Positions 21,298 to 32,390 of a stretch of DNA of 64,000 bases are shown here, in pieces; the first letter of the stretch is position 1; each line of letters starts with the position of its first letter. The translations under genes and the position numbers were made by a program. Origin of the DNA: Tigriopus japonicus (Eukaryota > Arthropoda > Copepoda > Harpacticoida > Harpacticidae); the NCBI GenBank assembly GCA_010645155.1, contig CM021317.1, forward strand, positions 12,239,263 through 12,303,262, given 5' to 3'. Under the pieces are notes generated by a model. That model saw nothing but the letters and a program-made list of their open reading frames with translations. It ran no database searches and had not been told where the DNA came from.

Positions 21298-22341
21298 CCT
21301 TTCGCGTTGGTTACTAACACAACCTGCTCAAGTGTCGTAAACGACAATGGCCCATATCCCCATCCCTCAAGTTACACCCTTACCTTTCACACATGAAATG
21401 AAATAAATACATTTTCATCGAGATAATATATATTTGGAAGGAAATTAAAACATTCAAGTTGCATTACATTCCCGCAATTTGATTCATAACACTACCAATG
21501 GTAGGTTATAGAGTTCCCACTCCAATTTTCGCGTCATATATTGAGAATATCCCGCTCTTTAATGTTCCGGAAGGTTAAGAATTTCCCTAATATAATATAA
21601 TGAAACGAAACGGAATAATAATCATTTGGTAATTACTTCCCGAACCGGCATCAAAACCGTGGCAGATGAATCTTGAAGAGATTTAAAGTCTTCCACGGTC
21701 AATTCACGTCGAAGTGCACGTTGGAACCTTACTTTGCAGCACTTGGTCTCTCCTAAAGGCTTTTTATACAGTGTACATATTTATATACTGTATTTAAAGC
21801 CTTTAGTCTCTCCCAGCCGGGAACTGAACCTGGTCTTAGTCGTCCATTCCACCTGACCCGAGGTTAAAAAAGTCGAGACGACATCGCAATTTAACTTCCT
21901 GTGGAGTAATGTGATTTGAAATTAATGTACCAACAAATAACATTTGCTTTCGTCAGCTTAATAAGGCGGCAACTTTAGAGGGCATTTTGACGTTTAGTGG
22001 AAGAAACGTCAATACACATTTGGAGATCACTTCGATACTTGCAAAGCTGAAATTAGTCGGAATTCTTCTGTCAGTTATTAAGGGAAATTGGAAGTAAAGT
22101 AAAGCACAGAGAAAGCTTATGAGGACAGAGTAAAAAAACTAGATCGATTTCGTAGTAGTTTTGAAGTATAGTAGAAGCATAAAAGAATTATGAAAGGAGC
22201 ACACAGGAAAAAGAGTAGAAATAACCATGCTAGATCAACACTACAATAGCTGCGATTGAAAAACGCAACTTAAGATGCAAAACTTAACTTAGCATAGTTA
22301 TTTCTACTCCCTTTAATGTGCTTCATTTGTGTTTTTTCTAT
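21298..22341. other. Palindrome-flanking stretch with hairpins and a possible tRNA-like fragment
   Basis: Positions 21754-21805 form a hairpin (arm TAAAGGCTTTTTATACAGT). On the minus strand at about 21806-21880, CAGGTTCAGTTCCCGG resembles a B box; a full tRNA fold is not supported. Positions 22150-22341 carry motifs shared with the adjoining palindrome arm (GAAGTATAGTAGAAGCATA and AGTAGAAATAACCATGCT), so the repeat probably began to the left of the preserved arm. Confidence 0.45.
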
Positions 22342-22492
22342 GCTTCTAGAATTACTTCTAGATACGCAACTTCCAAACAACCATTCATAGCTAGAAACAC
22401 AAAAGAAGCATAGGAAATCTCGCTTGTAAACGTACCACGATTTAGTCCAAGGTTGCGCGAGTGTATTTTTCCTAAAGCAATATTTCACTAAT

Positions 22493-22522
22493 TAACCTAA
22501 CTTAACCTAATCTAACCTAACC
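22493..22522. repeat. Short degenerate AACCTA tract (TTAGG-like)
   Basis: Repeats of AACCTAA with irregular spacing, resembling the arthropod telomeric TTAGG unit but imperfect. It occurs again in mirror position at 26051-26080. Confidence 0.4.
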
Positions 22523-22637
22523 AAATGTTAACTTCAACTTCATTTATTTCTTTGAAAAATGCATTATATTTATCTGAGTCACGCAACCTATCAAAAGTGC
22601 ACATGCCGTTTATAACTCAGCGCATAGGAAACGGAGT

Positions 22638-22753
22638 AGAAATAACCATGCTCGATCAAGTTTTGCTACAAAAGCTGCGTTTTTCAAGAGTAGCTCCGTT
22701 TTTAATCGCAGCTTAAGTAGAGAAACTTGATCGGGTATGTTTAGTTCTACTCA
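22638..22753. repeat. Hairpin inside the palindrome arm
   Basis: AGTAGAAATAACCATGCTCG at the left pairs imperfectly with a reverse complement ending TTAGTTCTACT, and CAAAAGCTGCG pairs with CGCAGCTTAAG. The same hairpin lies mirrored in the right arm (25820-25935). Confidence 0.65.
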
Positions 22754-22878
22754 GTCTCTTATACTTCTTTCATGCTTCTTCTATGCTTCTACTATACTTC
22801 CAAACTACCTCAACAACCGATCCTTAATCATGCTCGAGTATAGGCTCAGTACCAAATGTGCGTTTTTCAATAGTAAAG

Positions 22879-23307
22879 TTACGTGGTGTGATATCGAAGT
22901 GGGAGGTAATGAATTCGACTCAAACGATACTGGACATCGTTGAGTCGAATATCGGCTTGCTTTAAGTACGTGTTGTCCACGTTTATCCGTTCCCCGAAGT
23001 CTGGAATGTGGTCCCAACGTGTCAAAATGGTACGGACTTTTCCCCTGACCTTTTGGACCTCAGCAACGTATTCCATCCCGTCGATCCGAAGGAGAATACC
23101 TGTGTGGCTGTACAGGCCGGGTCCATGTCCGCTCAAGGTTGACGAGCTTCGGGTAAACACCACCTTACTCCCCGAAGGAATCTCCTTGATCTCATGGATT
23201 TTGAGATCCTTTGATCGCCAAAGACCTGCCCACCGACCTTCGGTGATATCCACCGCAAAGTGCAACCCGAACGAGAGTTGAGTGTTGTGTCCTCTGCGTT
23301 TCTTCAA
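22879..23307 (-). CDS. Unidentified ORF in the left palindrome arm
   Basis: This 142-codon ORF is an exact mirror of 25266-25694. It has no ATG at its start; the frame is open slightly further upstream (to about 23328) and the first codon counted is TTG. The sequence is richer in G+C than its surroundings and contains a block LYSHTGILLRIDGMEYVAE, then LTRWDHIPDFGERINVDN. The SHTGI block vaguely recalls permuted NlpC/LRAT-like folds, but the ORF has no cysteine at all, so a cysteine hydrolase is excluded and no family is claimed. It may be an exon of a larger gene caught in the duplication, a transposon gene fragment, or a chance ORF. No start context, intron borders or poly-A signal could be assigned. 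Confidence 0.3.
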   Translation of the reverse strand: MKKRRGHNTQLSFGLHFAVDITEGRWAGLWRSKDLKIHEIKEIPSGSKVVFTRSSSTLSGHGPGLYSHTGILLRIDGMEYVAEVQKVRGKVRTILTRWDHIPDFGERINVDNTYLKQADIRLNDVQYRLSRIHYLPLRYHTT

Positions 23308-23413
23308 AGCGGTGGATCCAATTTCCGGTTAAGATCTACTATTTCGGACCGGGCGCCAGGGCTGCCAGGTAATTCGAGACCAAAAACGCCAGATCACCCT
23401 GTCAAAAACGCCA

Positions 23414-23939
23414 AACGCCCTAGAATTCTAGAATTTCGGACCGGGCGTTTGTTAAACTTTGGTAGAGGAGAGGGAGGAGAGCACAGAAAAGGAGAGAGAA
23501 AAAGGAAACCCAGGGTGGCCATGTCTTGCTAGATTTTGCTTAAGTTGGAATGTTTCGTGACGGAGAAAATAAAGAACGTGCTCCACGTGGGAGGCAATTT
23601 GGCTCAAAAGACCTGTTGTCCTGGATTTATCACCTAAGCCCAATGATTTAGTTACTAGCAAATGTCATTGAGGTTGAATGAGGCAATGAGCTGGATTGAA
23701 CTTTGGACTATGCTTAACGATGTTCATTTTTTTCAGTTAGGCCATTTTAAGAAATTGTCTCAAAGAACTTATTATGATTAAAAATCCTTTACTCTACTAG
23801 TGAAATGTGTTTTGAGGAAGTCTCTCATGTCAGCAGTTTTTTGAACAACACATTTGGTCATCCTTGGTCAGTACCCCTCGCTTTTTCCTAAGCAGAGCAT
23901 TGGGAACCTCCAACTATGTCTTCTTCTTTTTCATGACGC
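23414..23939. other. Palindrome spacer, left part
   Basis: Contains a second GGACCGGGCG motif (about 23438) copied from the arm edge, a purine-rich run (23461-23515) and otherwise unassigned sequence up to the hAT element. Confidence 0.4.
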
Positions 23940-23947
23940 GCGCCCGG

Positions 23948-25216
23948 CAGGGCTGCCAGATAGCGGTTTGGCCCGCCAGATTTTGATGTTTCTGGCGGTT
24001 TGAGGCCTCGTCTGGCGGCGAGATTTTTTATTTGGCGGGACGGAAAAATCTGGCGGTTTACTTTACAGTCTGGCGTTGGGAAATTTCTGTTTGGCGGGGA
24101 AGAACATTTTGACAAGTTTCTGGCGGTATTTAACTGAAAATCGTGAAATTTGGCGTATTTTCTTTGATTTGTAGGATTAGTAGTAACACAGTAGTGTCAC
24201 ACTGTTCTTGCAGAATTCAGCATAACAGAGCTAGAGCTCAAAGTTACAGCATTAGTTACAAAAATAATGTGACCATTTTAGGCCCATCTCTTTCGTTTTT
24301 CTCTTTTTTATGTTAACTTTCCTGCAATTTCAGATAAACAACCAAAAGTAGCGCTTATAATCATCATCACTTATACATCCTGATATTAAAATCTTATAAT
24401 TGATATAAGAGAGTGCTGGGCTGTTGAAACTAGTATTGGTAAGCTTGAAGATTTTAGCAAATAGAAGATGCTTTTCAAGCTGAAAAAGGGGCAAGCAAAA
24501 TGCGCTAGGTTGGAAAAAAATGTGCTGGCATTGTAAAGAAAGTGTGTTGGGATGAAAAAAATCAATGCTTGAATGGTAAGCAAAGTGTATTAGAATGGCA
24601 AATCAATTTATTGCAGTGACAAACTTAAATGTCAAAGAAACTGAAGAGTTTTTAAGCAAAAACAAAAAATGTTCAAAAAATATAATTTTGCGTTTCTGTT
24701 GGCTAAAACATGGCTAATGAAGTGCAAGAAATGCCAAAAAATCAAACTTTGTAAGTATATGGGTAAAAGGCCAAACAAATATACATAAGTAGTTCCAAAT
24801 ATTGCAACTACTTACAAAAGCACATTTTTAGGGTACGAAACCTTTCGAAAGTTTCACACTCATGATTATTAGCTTGAATATGATGGTGGTTTGCTTTACT
24901 TTTGTCTTATTTGGTCTTACTGATAAACTCAAATTCAAAGTCTCTTTCTATCTAAATGAGAGCAAATGTGTGCGAAAAATGTGTCTTATTAAACTGGATC
25001 AACCCGAAGGATGCTTGATAAGTTCAACTCAGCTATCTTTATTGATGAAAGGTTAATGCATGATATGTCTCCTCTAGAACAAATGCATAATGAAGGAACT
25101 GGAATCAGGCGTTATTCTGGCGGTTTTTTGGAAAAAATCTGGCGGCGAATTTCGATATCTGGCGTTTTTGACAGGGTGATCTGGCGTTTTTGGTCTCGAA
25201 TTACCTGGCAGCCCTG
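23948..25216. mobile_element. Non-autonomous hAT element, 1.27 kb, in the palindrome spacer
   Basis: The TIR is CAGGGCTGCCAG on both ends. The 8-bp target-site duplication GCGCCCGG is exact at 23940-23947 and 25217-25224. Both subterminal regions are studded with CTGGCG(G) motifs (about 23975-24155 and 25117-25200), probably transposase-binding repeats. The central part has no transposase. Similar CAGGGCTGCCAGATAA ends occur inside the S element (31899 and the reverse near 30903). Confidence 0.88.
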
Positions 25217-25265
25217 GCGCCCGGTCCGAAATAGTAGATCTTAACCGGAAATTGGATCCACCGCT

Positions 25266-25694
25266 TTGAAGAAACGCAGAGGACACAACACTCAACTCTC
25301 GTTCGGGTTGCACTTTGCGGTGGATATCACCGAAGGTCGGTGGGCAGGTCTTTGGCGATCAAAGGATCTCAAAATCCATGAGATCAAGGAGATTCCTTCG
25401 GGGAGTAAGGTGGTGTTTACCCGAAGCTCGTCAACCTTGAGCGGACATGGACCCGGCCTGTACAGCCACACAGGTATTCTCCTTCGGATCGACGGGATGG
25501 AATACGTTGCTGAGGTCCAAAAGGTCAGGGGAAAAGTCCGTACCATTTTGACACGTTGGGACCACATTCCAGACTTCGGGGAACGGATAAACGTGGACAA
25601 CACGTACTTAAAGCAAGCCGATATTCGACTCAACGATGTCCAGTATCGTTTGAGTCGAATTCATTACCTCCCACTTCGATATCACACCACGTAA
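25266..25694 (+). CDS. Unidentified ORF in the right palindrome arm
   Basis: Identical to the left-arm ORF. The open frame begins after a TAA at 25242-25244, has TTG rather than ATG at 25266 and ends at a TAA at 25692-25694. A 15-bp hairpin (ATTCGACTCAACGAT against ATCGTTTGAGTCGAAT, 25624-25662) lies in its 3' part, which is unusual for host coding sequence and more like a recombination or transposon structure. It contains about 142 residues, no cysteine, several Arg/Lys-rich segments and no predicted membrane helix. No homologue is recognised, so function is not assigned. The reading is supported only by length, identity between arms and base composition. A protein search would be decisive. 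Confidence 0.3.
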   Translation: MKKRRGHNTQLSFGLHFAVDITEGRWAGLWRSKDLKIHEIKEIPSGSKVVFTRSSSTLSGHGPGLYSHTGILLRIDGMEYVAEVQKVRGKVRTILTRWDHIPDFGERINVDNTYLKQADIRLNDVQYRLSRIHYLPLRYHTT

Positions 25695-26050
25695 CTTTAC
25701 TATTGAAAAACGCACATTTGGTACTGAGCCTATACTCGAGCATGATTAAGGATCGGTTGTTGAGGTAGTTTGGAAGTATAGTAGAAGCATAGAAGAAGCA
25801 TGAAAGAAGTATAAGAGACTGAGTAGAACTAAACATACCCGATCAAGTTTCTCTACTTAAGCTGCGATTAAAAACGGAGCTACTCTTGAAAAACGCAGCT
25901 TTTGTAGCAAAACTTGATCGAGCATGGTTATTTCTACTCCGTTTCCTATGCGCTGAGTTATAAACGGCATGTGCACTTTTGATAGGTTGCGTGACTCAGA
26001 TAAATATAATGCATTTTTCAAAGAAATAAATGAAGTTGAAGTTAACATTT

Positions 26051-26080
26051 GGTTAGGTTAGATTAGGTTAAGTTAGGTTA
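26051..26080. repeat. Short TTAGG-like tract, mirror copy
   Basis: Mirror of 22493-22522, reading TTAGGTTAGATTAGGTTAAG. Too short and degenerate to be called telomeric. Confidence 0.4.
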
Positions 26081-26237
26081 ATTAGTGAAATATTGCTTTA
26101 GGAAAAATACACTCGCGCAACCTTGGACTAAATCGTGGTACGTTTACAAGCGAGATTTCCTATGCTTCTTTTGTGTTTCTAGCTATGAATGGTTGTTTGG
26201 AAGTTGCGTATCTAGAAGTAATTCTAGAAGCGGTCTA

Positions 26238-26496
26238 GGGAGGAGACGTGGTGTCGTGGTTAGCGCAGTTTCCTATAATGAGAGAGGTCCCAGGTTCGAT
26301 TCTCCTCCCCGACCTTTCTCAAGGAAACTTTTAGACGTTAATCCACACCCACAGACGGAGAACCATTCTGATACCGGACTTGAAATTGCCTATCGGAAAT
26401 GATTTGGACGATGTGATGGCTGGCTTCGCTGGCCGGGCGAGGCTCAACCCTCCGACCCTAGCACCAACAATCCAAAAAAAAAAAAAAAAAAAAAAA
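26238..26496 (+). mobile_element. tRNA-derived SINE (second family), copy 2
   Basis: Head begins GGGAGGAGACGTGG, A-box-like GGTTAGCGCAGT, B box AGGTTCGATTC at about 26292-26302, body and a long poly-A at 26474-26496. It abuts the outer end of the palindrome arm. The bases following the poly-A (AAATAGTAGATCTTAACC) repeat a motif found at the inner side of the arm (25230). Confidence 0.88.
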
Positions 26497-26529
26497 GAAA
26501 TAGTAGATCTTAACCAGAAAGGGGAAGTT

Positions 26530-28066
26530 TGAAGGAAAGTCTCTATAAACGGCTGTCAGAGAATCTGTGGTCACGGCAGCTTTTGTGCGTAAGGAGAGAG
26601 GGATAGCTAGAGCAGGAACCTCTCACCACAGGACGCGAACTTCAGCTGACACGTAGCCCAATGAGGCCCTTAAAACGGTGCGGCTCTGCAGTGAATTTGA
26701 ACGAAATTGTCAAAAAACGATAGAAATAGGTGTTTGATAGCAAACATCGCTTCAGAACATTGTTGCAGCATTAGATAGCGCTCCTTTTCCTACCATTCAT
26801 TTTCATAATGCTGCTTTCATGTTCTCGGGAATTTGTCAAAACTGAGCTCCTTCAGACCAATATCTCGCACAAAATGGAGAATGGATCTCGAATAAATACA
26901 TATGAAACTTAAATATAATAATACCAACTTCAGACAACGAGTTCAGTTATACTTCGATCAAGTTTCATGAAGATTGGGCGTCTTTTTAGAAAACTGTGGC
27001 CATGTTATTAACAATGAAACTCACAGCCACAGTATCCACACTCTTCCCCATAAAAACATCATTTTTAGTCAGCATTTTATCGTCTGAAATCCTTGAAATC
27101 CATTAGATGCCAAATATCAACATTTTGATCAGCCAAACCGAGAGGAAGCACGAGATTAAACAATTTTTTTGTCAACTAATAGTTGAGTTGTTGATGATTT
27201 CCTCACACTGGTTATTCATGCAGAATTCAGTGAAGAACAGATCACTCTCATGGAGCACTGTATTCTTCGCTTTGATGGTGTTGTTTGGTACTTATAATCT
27301 GAAACCATTGGTATTTCAGGATTCAGGATGAACGTGATTTACCCAAGAGTGGGTTGCATTTAATTATCTCTAAGAGACAGAAACACAAACTAGAATCATG
27401 TCTAGACAATTTCTTCACTGATTTAGTACAAAATATTGAATATTGAGTCCATAACACTTCCCTATCGTTCACTCCAGAGGGCCTCATTGGGCTCTCAAAA
27501 ACAACAACAAACAGCTGTCTTCGCATCCTCTTCTGTAAGTATATCCATGGCTAGAGGCATCTCTACCCCAATCACCTTTGGAGCCACTAAGGGCTAACCC
27601 CGAGCTCGCTCCTTGGGAGTAGACAAGAGAACTACTTAGGTGGCTTGAGAGAAACACTTTGAAGTCTCAGCTCAGGGCAAGCCAGCTTTTGTTACTTCCA
27701 AACCTGCCATCTCTTAGTTGCACACTCTCTCTTAGTCGTGAGTCCTTCACTACTGCTGGCGCTTCCCCTCGCACTTCTTTCTTGTTCTTCTTTGTCAACC
27801 GTTCTCTACTTCGTTTGACGCCGTTCAGGGCAACCATGCGCTTGCCGCTTCTCCTCGTACTTCTCCTCTCTTGCACCTCAGGCTTACCAGACATCTAAGT
27901 ACTTCTTCTACGTCCAGTCCACCGTTCTCTACCTTGTTTGACGACGTTTGGATGAGCTCACAGATCGGTGGATGGGCTTGCCCATTAGGCTATGTGTTGA
28001 CGTAGCTGTCACTGAAGCTGTCGTGACCGCAGATTCTCTTACAGCCGTTTATAGAAAGTCTCGGCT
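26530..28066. mobile_element. Possible element with 50-bp diverged TIRs, 1.5 kb
   Basis: Positions about 26535-26585 and 28015-28066 are inverted copies around TATAAACGGCTGT, GAGAATCTG and GGTCACG. The interior includes a partly duplicated block (ACCGTTCTCTAC at 27799 and 27923) and short ORFs such as MRLPLLLVLLLSC at 27837, which resembles a signal peptide but stops after 20 codons. No target-site duplication was established. Confidence 0.45.
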
Positions 28067-29446
28067 AGCGTCCATTCCTCGCCTTCGATGAAAAAGTTGC
28101 CAAACAGGAACTCAATCGCGGATTCCGTGGAATTCATTTTGTTCGGAGGGGGTTCTGCCGTTGGAAATAGTTTTGTTTTTCAGCAAATTTTCTATTTTTT
28201 ACATGGATGCCAACTCACCCCAGACGACCATGGCATATGATAAGAGATTCGTTTTGTAAACGAATGAAGTAACATGTACAAACTAAAATGTGTTTTGATG
28301 TGTGCAAATGTTTTTTTCAATGAAGCCCCGACCTTCATCATTGTACTTGAAATGGACGGAATTCAAAGTCTCAAGCAGTATGGTCCAGGCAATGCTGTTG
28401 TTGAAGCAAGCTTTTGGCAACACTCAACGTGATAGCACAGTTTCCCCCGTTGAGTTATACATGCTGACTAAACTGGTTTTCTTCTCCGTTGTTTGCGGCT
28501 TCAACCACTGACGAAATGTAGCTCCTTTTTCAGTTTTTAGAAATTAAGTTATAAATCAGACACGTACATCTCTTGTGGCTCTATTAGTATTTTAGCAATT
28601 ATTTGGTCAAATATGCTTTTTTTAATGTTTAGACTTTTTTGCTTTTTCTTGCTGTTCTCTAAATTTCTCTGTTTCTCCTGTACCAAATTGGCATTTTTTG
28701 ATAACCAATTATTTTGAGTAACTATGTAAGGCTTCTCAGGACAATTGACATCCAATTCTACCAACTTGGGAAGGAAAATTATTAAAGATTTGGACTACTG
28801 TGGGAAACGATACCATTTTGATATACGTTTACTGACCCCACACACAGTCGAAAATTACAATTTAAAATGCTTTCGTACAAATTGGCAAAAAGGGGAAATT
28901 AAAAAAAGGGAAATTAGAAAGCAATGGAAAAATTAATTGCTCCGTCGAACATTTTCCTGAAAAAGGTTTGTGTATCGGGAAAAAACAAATTTAGGAAGCG
29001 ATTTGACGTAATTAAGCAAAGTTGCAACAAAAATATTTTGTTTATCTTTGAGGCCACTGGATACGGTTAAATTTTGATTTACAGAACAATTCAATAGATA
29101 CGCGATTTTGGTCCTAAATGACAAAATTAGGAAAATTCAAAACATATTGGGAAATGACGAGTTCCCCTCAGAATCCTTACTTTTCCAAGATTAACTGTTT
29201 CTCTTTTTTTGTCGCTTTAAAAGTTTAAACAGACTTTTTAAAGAAAAGGTTTGAAAAATCAAACCAACAATTATTACCACTGTTCAAAGTGGTCGTTAGT
29301 GCTTATTAATCAGTCATCCAGCTTGGAATACTGACATGCTGTCGTTCTAAAAAAGTGACTAGATGGTTAGAAGGAAATGCTGCCGTCAACATATCCAAAT
29401 GGTGCTAACGGCATCGTGGAAGATCCCAAATATTGTTATTAATAGT
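28067..29446. other. Unassigned stretch
   Basis: No gene can be supported. A short open segment near 28324-28427 reads plausibly as protein (TFIIVLEMDG, then QYGPGNAVVE), but it is under 40 codons without a family match. Overlapping ORFs on both strands at 28549-29124 are AT-rich and lack motifs. Confidence 0.35.
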
Positions 29447-29620
29447 GCTCACGTATCCGCCAAAATCATCTAAGGGTATTAGCAATTTTTGCTGAGTTTT
29501 GACAAAAATTGTTACTACTTTGTGTGGTCAAGATTTCAAAAACATTTTTCAGGAGCTATTTTCCAGATGAAATATGTAACTAAATTGCTATTTAAGTATT
29601 ACGTTCGTTTCAAATTTGGC
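29447..29620. repeat. Dispersed repeat shared with 9725-9905
   Basis: Blocks such as TATCCGCCAAAATCATC, GAGCTATTTTCCA and TATTACGTTCGTTTC are shared in direct orientation. Both copies end next to other transposable elements. Confidence 0.55.
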
Positions 29621-29635
29621 GCACATCTTGGACAC

Positions 29636-30237
29636 TAGGGGTGCTTCGATTAATCATGATTCTTATTTTTACGATTAACGATTGATCGATGTTGATCGAT
29701 CGCGATTAATCGATTAAAACGATTAATTTTGGAAAGAGGTCAAATCTTAATATCTGAGGTCAAAAATTGTTTAACAAACCGGAAAAGCTGTTTTTTCTGA
29801 GCGCTCTAATTGCTCATTATGGTCGCTCCTTCACTTGTAAGCTTCAAAAGAAAAAAACCCAATCTACATTGTTGAAAAACGTTGAAAGGTGTAAAATCGT
29901 CAATAGAGCCACATTTGACTTAATGGAGCAAAGTGACCAAAGCTGAGTTTCAGTCCCAAGAAAAAGATATGGCAACACTTTTTGGCAACACTTTGAAATG
30001 TTGAGAAGTGACCGAAAGAAAGTGAGATGCAATCTCTGCAAGGTTCAATTCAAGTTCAGCTCGTCACCTTCATCCATCTGCGTAAAAATTAGAGTAAAAT
30101 AAAACGGTGTTTCGTTTTCGATTTGGTCTTTTGAATTTTCCGAAATTAATCGCTTCAGTTGTATAAATATTAATCGACTAATGTTTAATCGATATTTTTT
30201 CTAATCAAATTAACTGATAAATCGAAAATCACCCCTA
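29636..30237. mobile_element. Non-autonomous hAT element, 602 bp, ATTAATCGATTA-rich ends
   Basis: The ends TAGGGGTGCTTCGATT and the reverse complement of ...AAAATCACCCCTA enclose subterminal GATTAATCGATTAAA motifs. The flanking 8-bp repeats TTGGACAC (29628-29635) and TTGCACAC (30238-30245) match at 7 of 8 positions. This is typical of hAT. No ORF of note is present. Confidence 0.8.
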
Positions 30238-32136
30238 TTGCACACTCGTCCATAGGATGGCTTGCTACAAGATATGAGTTAGGTACTTGTGAGCCAAACG
30301 ATCGTAGAGGAGAGTCACTGTCAAATTTGTTATCTACCGGGTGATGCATAAGTAACAGAACAGGAAACCATGTCCGTAACTCGAAAATGGTTGATCTTAG
30401 AGCGCTATAATAAAAGAGTACGCGCATGTGCCATATTGGTCCCAAGACGTCGGTTCCATTGTTCTGTGGTTCTTGGGTTCGACCTTTTTGTGGCAACTTT
30501 ACCTATGCACTTTCTACTACCAAATTGACGCTCATGATCTCAGCTTACCTTTGAAAGCATAATGTTTGACCTTAATAGCCTTTGAAGGCCAAGGCTGACC
30601 AAAACAGTGGGTGCCGGAAGATAACCTTCTTGTTCACCTTAAACCTCGATGCGCGTTCAAGCCCAGTGCTACTGTGAATTGACTCGGTAACGTCAGCTCT
30701 TGATGAATCTTCACGCTGATTTGCATTGAGTTTCTTACTTTTTAGGAAAACTTAATCTAACTAGATACGAAATTGATTGGTGAATATTTAGAACGTCACT
30801 TGAAGCCATTAGAGCGTTTTCCTTGCGCACAATATTGCATTGTCATGTGAAATGACTTGTTGTTGGAACAATTATCTGGCAGCCCTGGTGAAGTTGCGCA
30901 TTCGTAGCAGTCGTCAGGCCGACAGTGCTTCAGACTGTTATGCCTAACTAACTAAGTTTTTGTAATTCACCTATCAATTTTTGATTTTGTCACTAATTAT
31001 TACATGAAACTAAAGAAGCTCATGGGAAAAAAGTACCATTTCAACTATTGGACTTGATATAAAGCAAATTGTAATGGTTCTTTCTTCGCATCAAATGTTT
31101 CAAACTTATGAATCAAAGATGCAAAGAAGTTGTGTTTGGTCTTGCTGAATCTCAAACTCATCAAAAATATTGCAACAAATAACTTCATACTGGTTTTGCT
31201 ATTTTTTTTATAAATAAAAATAGATTTACCTAAATGAAATACTTTTTTTTATGAATGGATAAGCATATTTGGACAATTTTAGCTGGAGATTTGGGGTCCA
31301 AACTAAGAGTGGCTAAGAATGGATCAGAACATGGCTTGGGTGTTTTGTAGTACAGGACAAATTTGTTTTGATTGATTGTCAAAACAGCTTGAGAATTATA
31401 ATAATTTTTTTTATTTAGTTTTTGAAGGGTTGGTCTCAATTCTGACACATTCCCAGCCATTTTGAGCCCGGAATCCCCAGCTTGATTTGTTTGATAACAC
31501 TCTTCTATTGGAAAGAACTTTTTCCAGATGTCATTGAAAATAACATCAACTTCCCTTCAGCAATAAATTCTCAAATCATAAGTCATTCTTATATTGATTT
31601 ACCACCCAGAACATTGTAAAAATATATAGAGGGTGTTGGTGAGAAGAAAAAAATCAAAAAAAAGGCATAGTCAAATAGTTGAAAATAGTTGAAATGATAC
31701 TTCTACCCCATGGGCTTCTTTAGTTTCATATAATAATTAGTGACAAAGTGAAAAATTGATAGGGGAATTGCAAAAACTTACTTTAATAGCTTCTGTCATA
31801 TATATTATGAGTACAAAATATCAAAACTTTTTACAAAGTTAGGCATAACAGTCTGTAGCACTGTCAGCCTGACGACTGCTACGAATGCGCAACTTCACCA
31901 GGGCTGCCAGATAATTGTTCCAACAAGTCATTTCACATGAGCATGACAATGCAATATTGTGCGCAAGGAAAACGCTCTAATGGCTTCAAGTGACGTTCTA
32001 AATATTCACCAATCAATTTCGTATCTAGTTAGATTAAGTTTTCCTAAAAAGTAAGAAACTCAATGCAAATCAGCGTGAAGATTCATCAAGAGCTAACATT
32101 ACCGAGTCAATTCACAGCAGCACTGGGCTTGAACGC

Positions 32137-32298
32137 TGAAACAACGTGAAATGCACGCAGAAATAATCAAAAAGATTGAAGGTGTGAAGCCCCCTGGCAC
32201 ATTTATTGGACTCTCTTGACTAGTACATTATCACAGCTATTTATAGATTCGACTAGAAGAACGCACAGGCCAATTAAGGATTGGCCTGGGATGTATCA
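32137..32298. repeat. Left LTR-like repeat of the TRIM
   Basis: 162 bp, TG...CA, same orientation as 32798-32959. Confidence 0.82.
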
Positions 32299-32390
32299 GG
32301 TGTCCAAAATTTTCGGGGCAATGTTGTAACTATGACTCTTTACAATATTGAATTGTACATTTATGAGGGGATTTCTTCTCTTCTGTCCAA

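Larger units (their letters stand above)
22342..23413. repeat. Left arm of a 1,072-bp palindrome
   Basis: This pairs base for base with 25160-26231 (coordinates sum to 48573 along the whole arm, so no net indels). All ORFs compared in several frames translate identically. The arm includes 56 bp of the right terminus of the hAT element at 23948-25216, so the duplication postdates that insertion or was homogenised afterwards. Confidence 0.93.
25160..26231. repeat. Right arm of the 1,072-bp palindrome
   Basis: Inverted copy of 22342-23413. The outer edge stops within TTCTAGAAGC at 26231, immediately before a SINE. The left arm continues beyond this point with related hairpins, so the right arm was probably truncated or never copied further. 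Confidence 0.93.

Noticed and set aside
21806..21880. Possible tRNA gene on the minus strand
   Set aside because: A B-box-like sequence is present but no cloverleaf, acceptor stem or clear A box could be formed; at most a SINE fragment.
22940..23281. 113-codon plus-strand ORF antisense to the palindrome ORF
   Set aside because: It is the shadow of the longer opposite-strand ORF; composition is less protein-like.
27837..27898. Signal-peptide-like ORF MRLPLLLVLLLSC
   Set aside because: Stops after 20 codons, no splice donor at the expected phase, and it lies within a repeat-like element.
28324..28427. Short exon-like segment (VLEMDG...QYGPGNAVVE)
   Set aside because: Under 40 codons, no convincing splice borders and no family recognised.
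30892..31912. hAT element delimited by CTGGCAGCCCTG at 30892-30903 and CAGGGCTGCCAG at 31899
   Set aside because: The termini face outward rather than inward, and the inverted similarity continues past them, so they are part of the S element's long TIRs.
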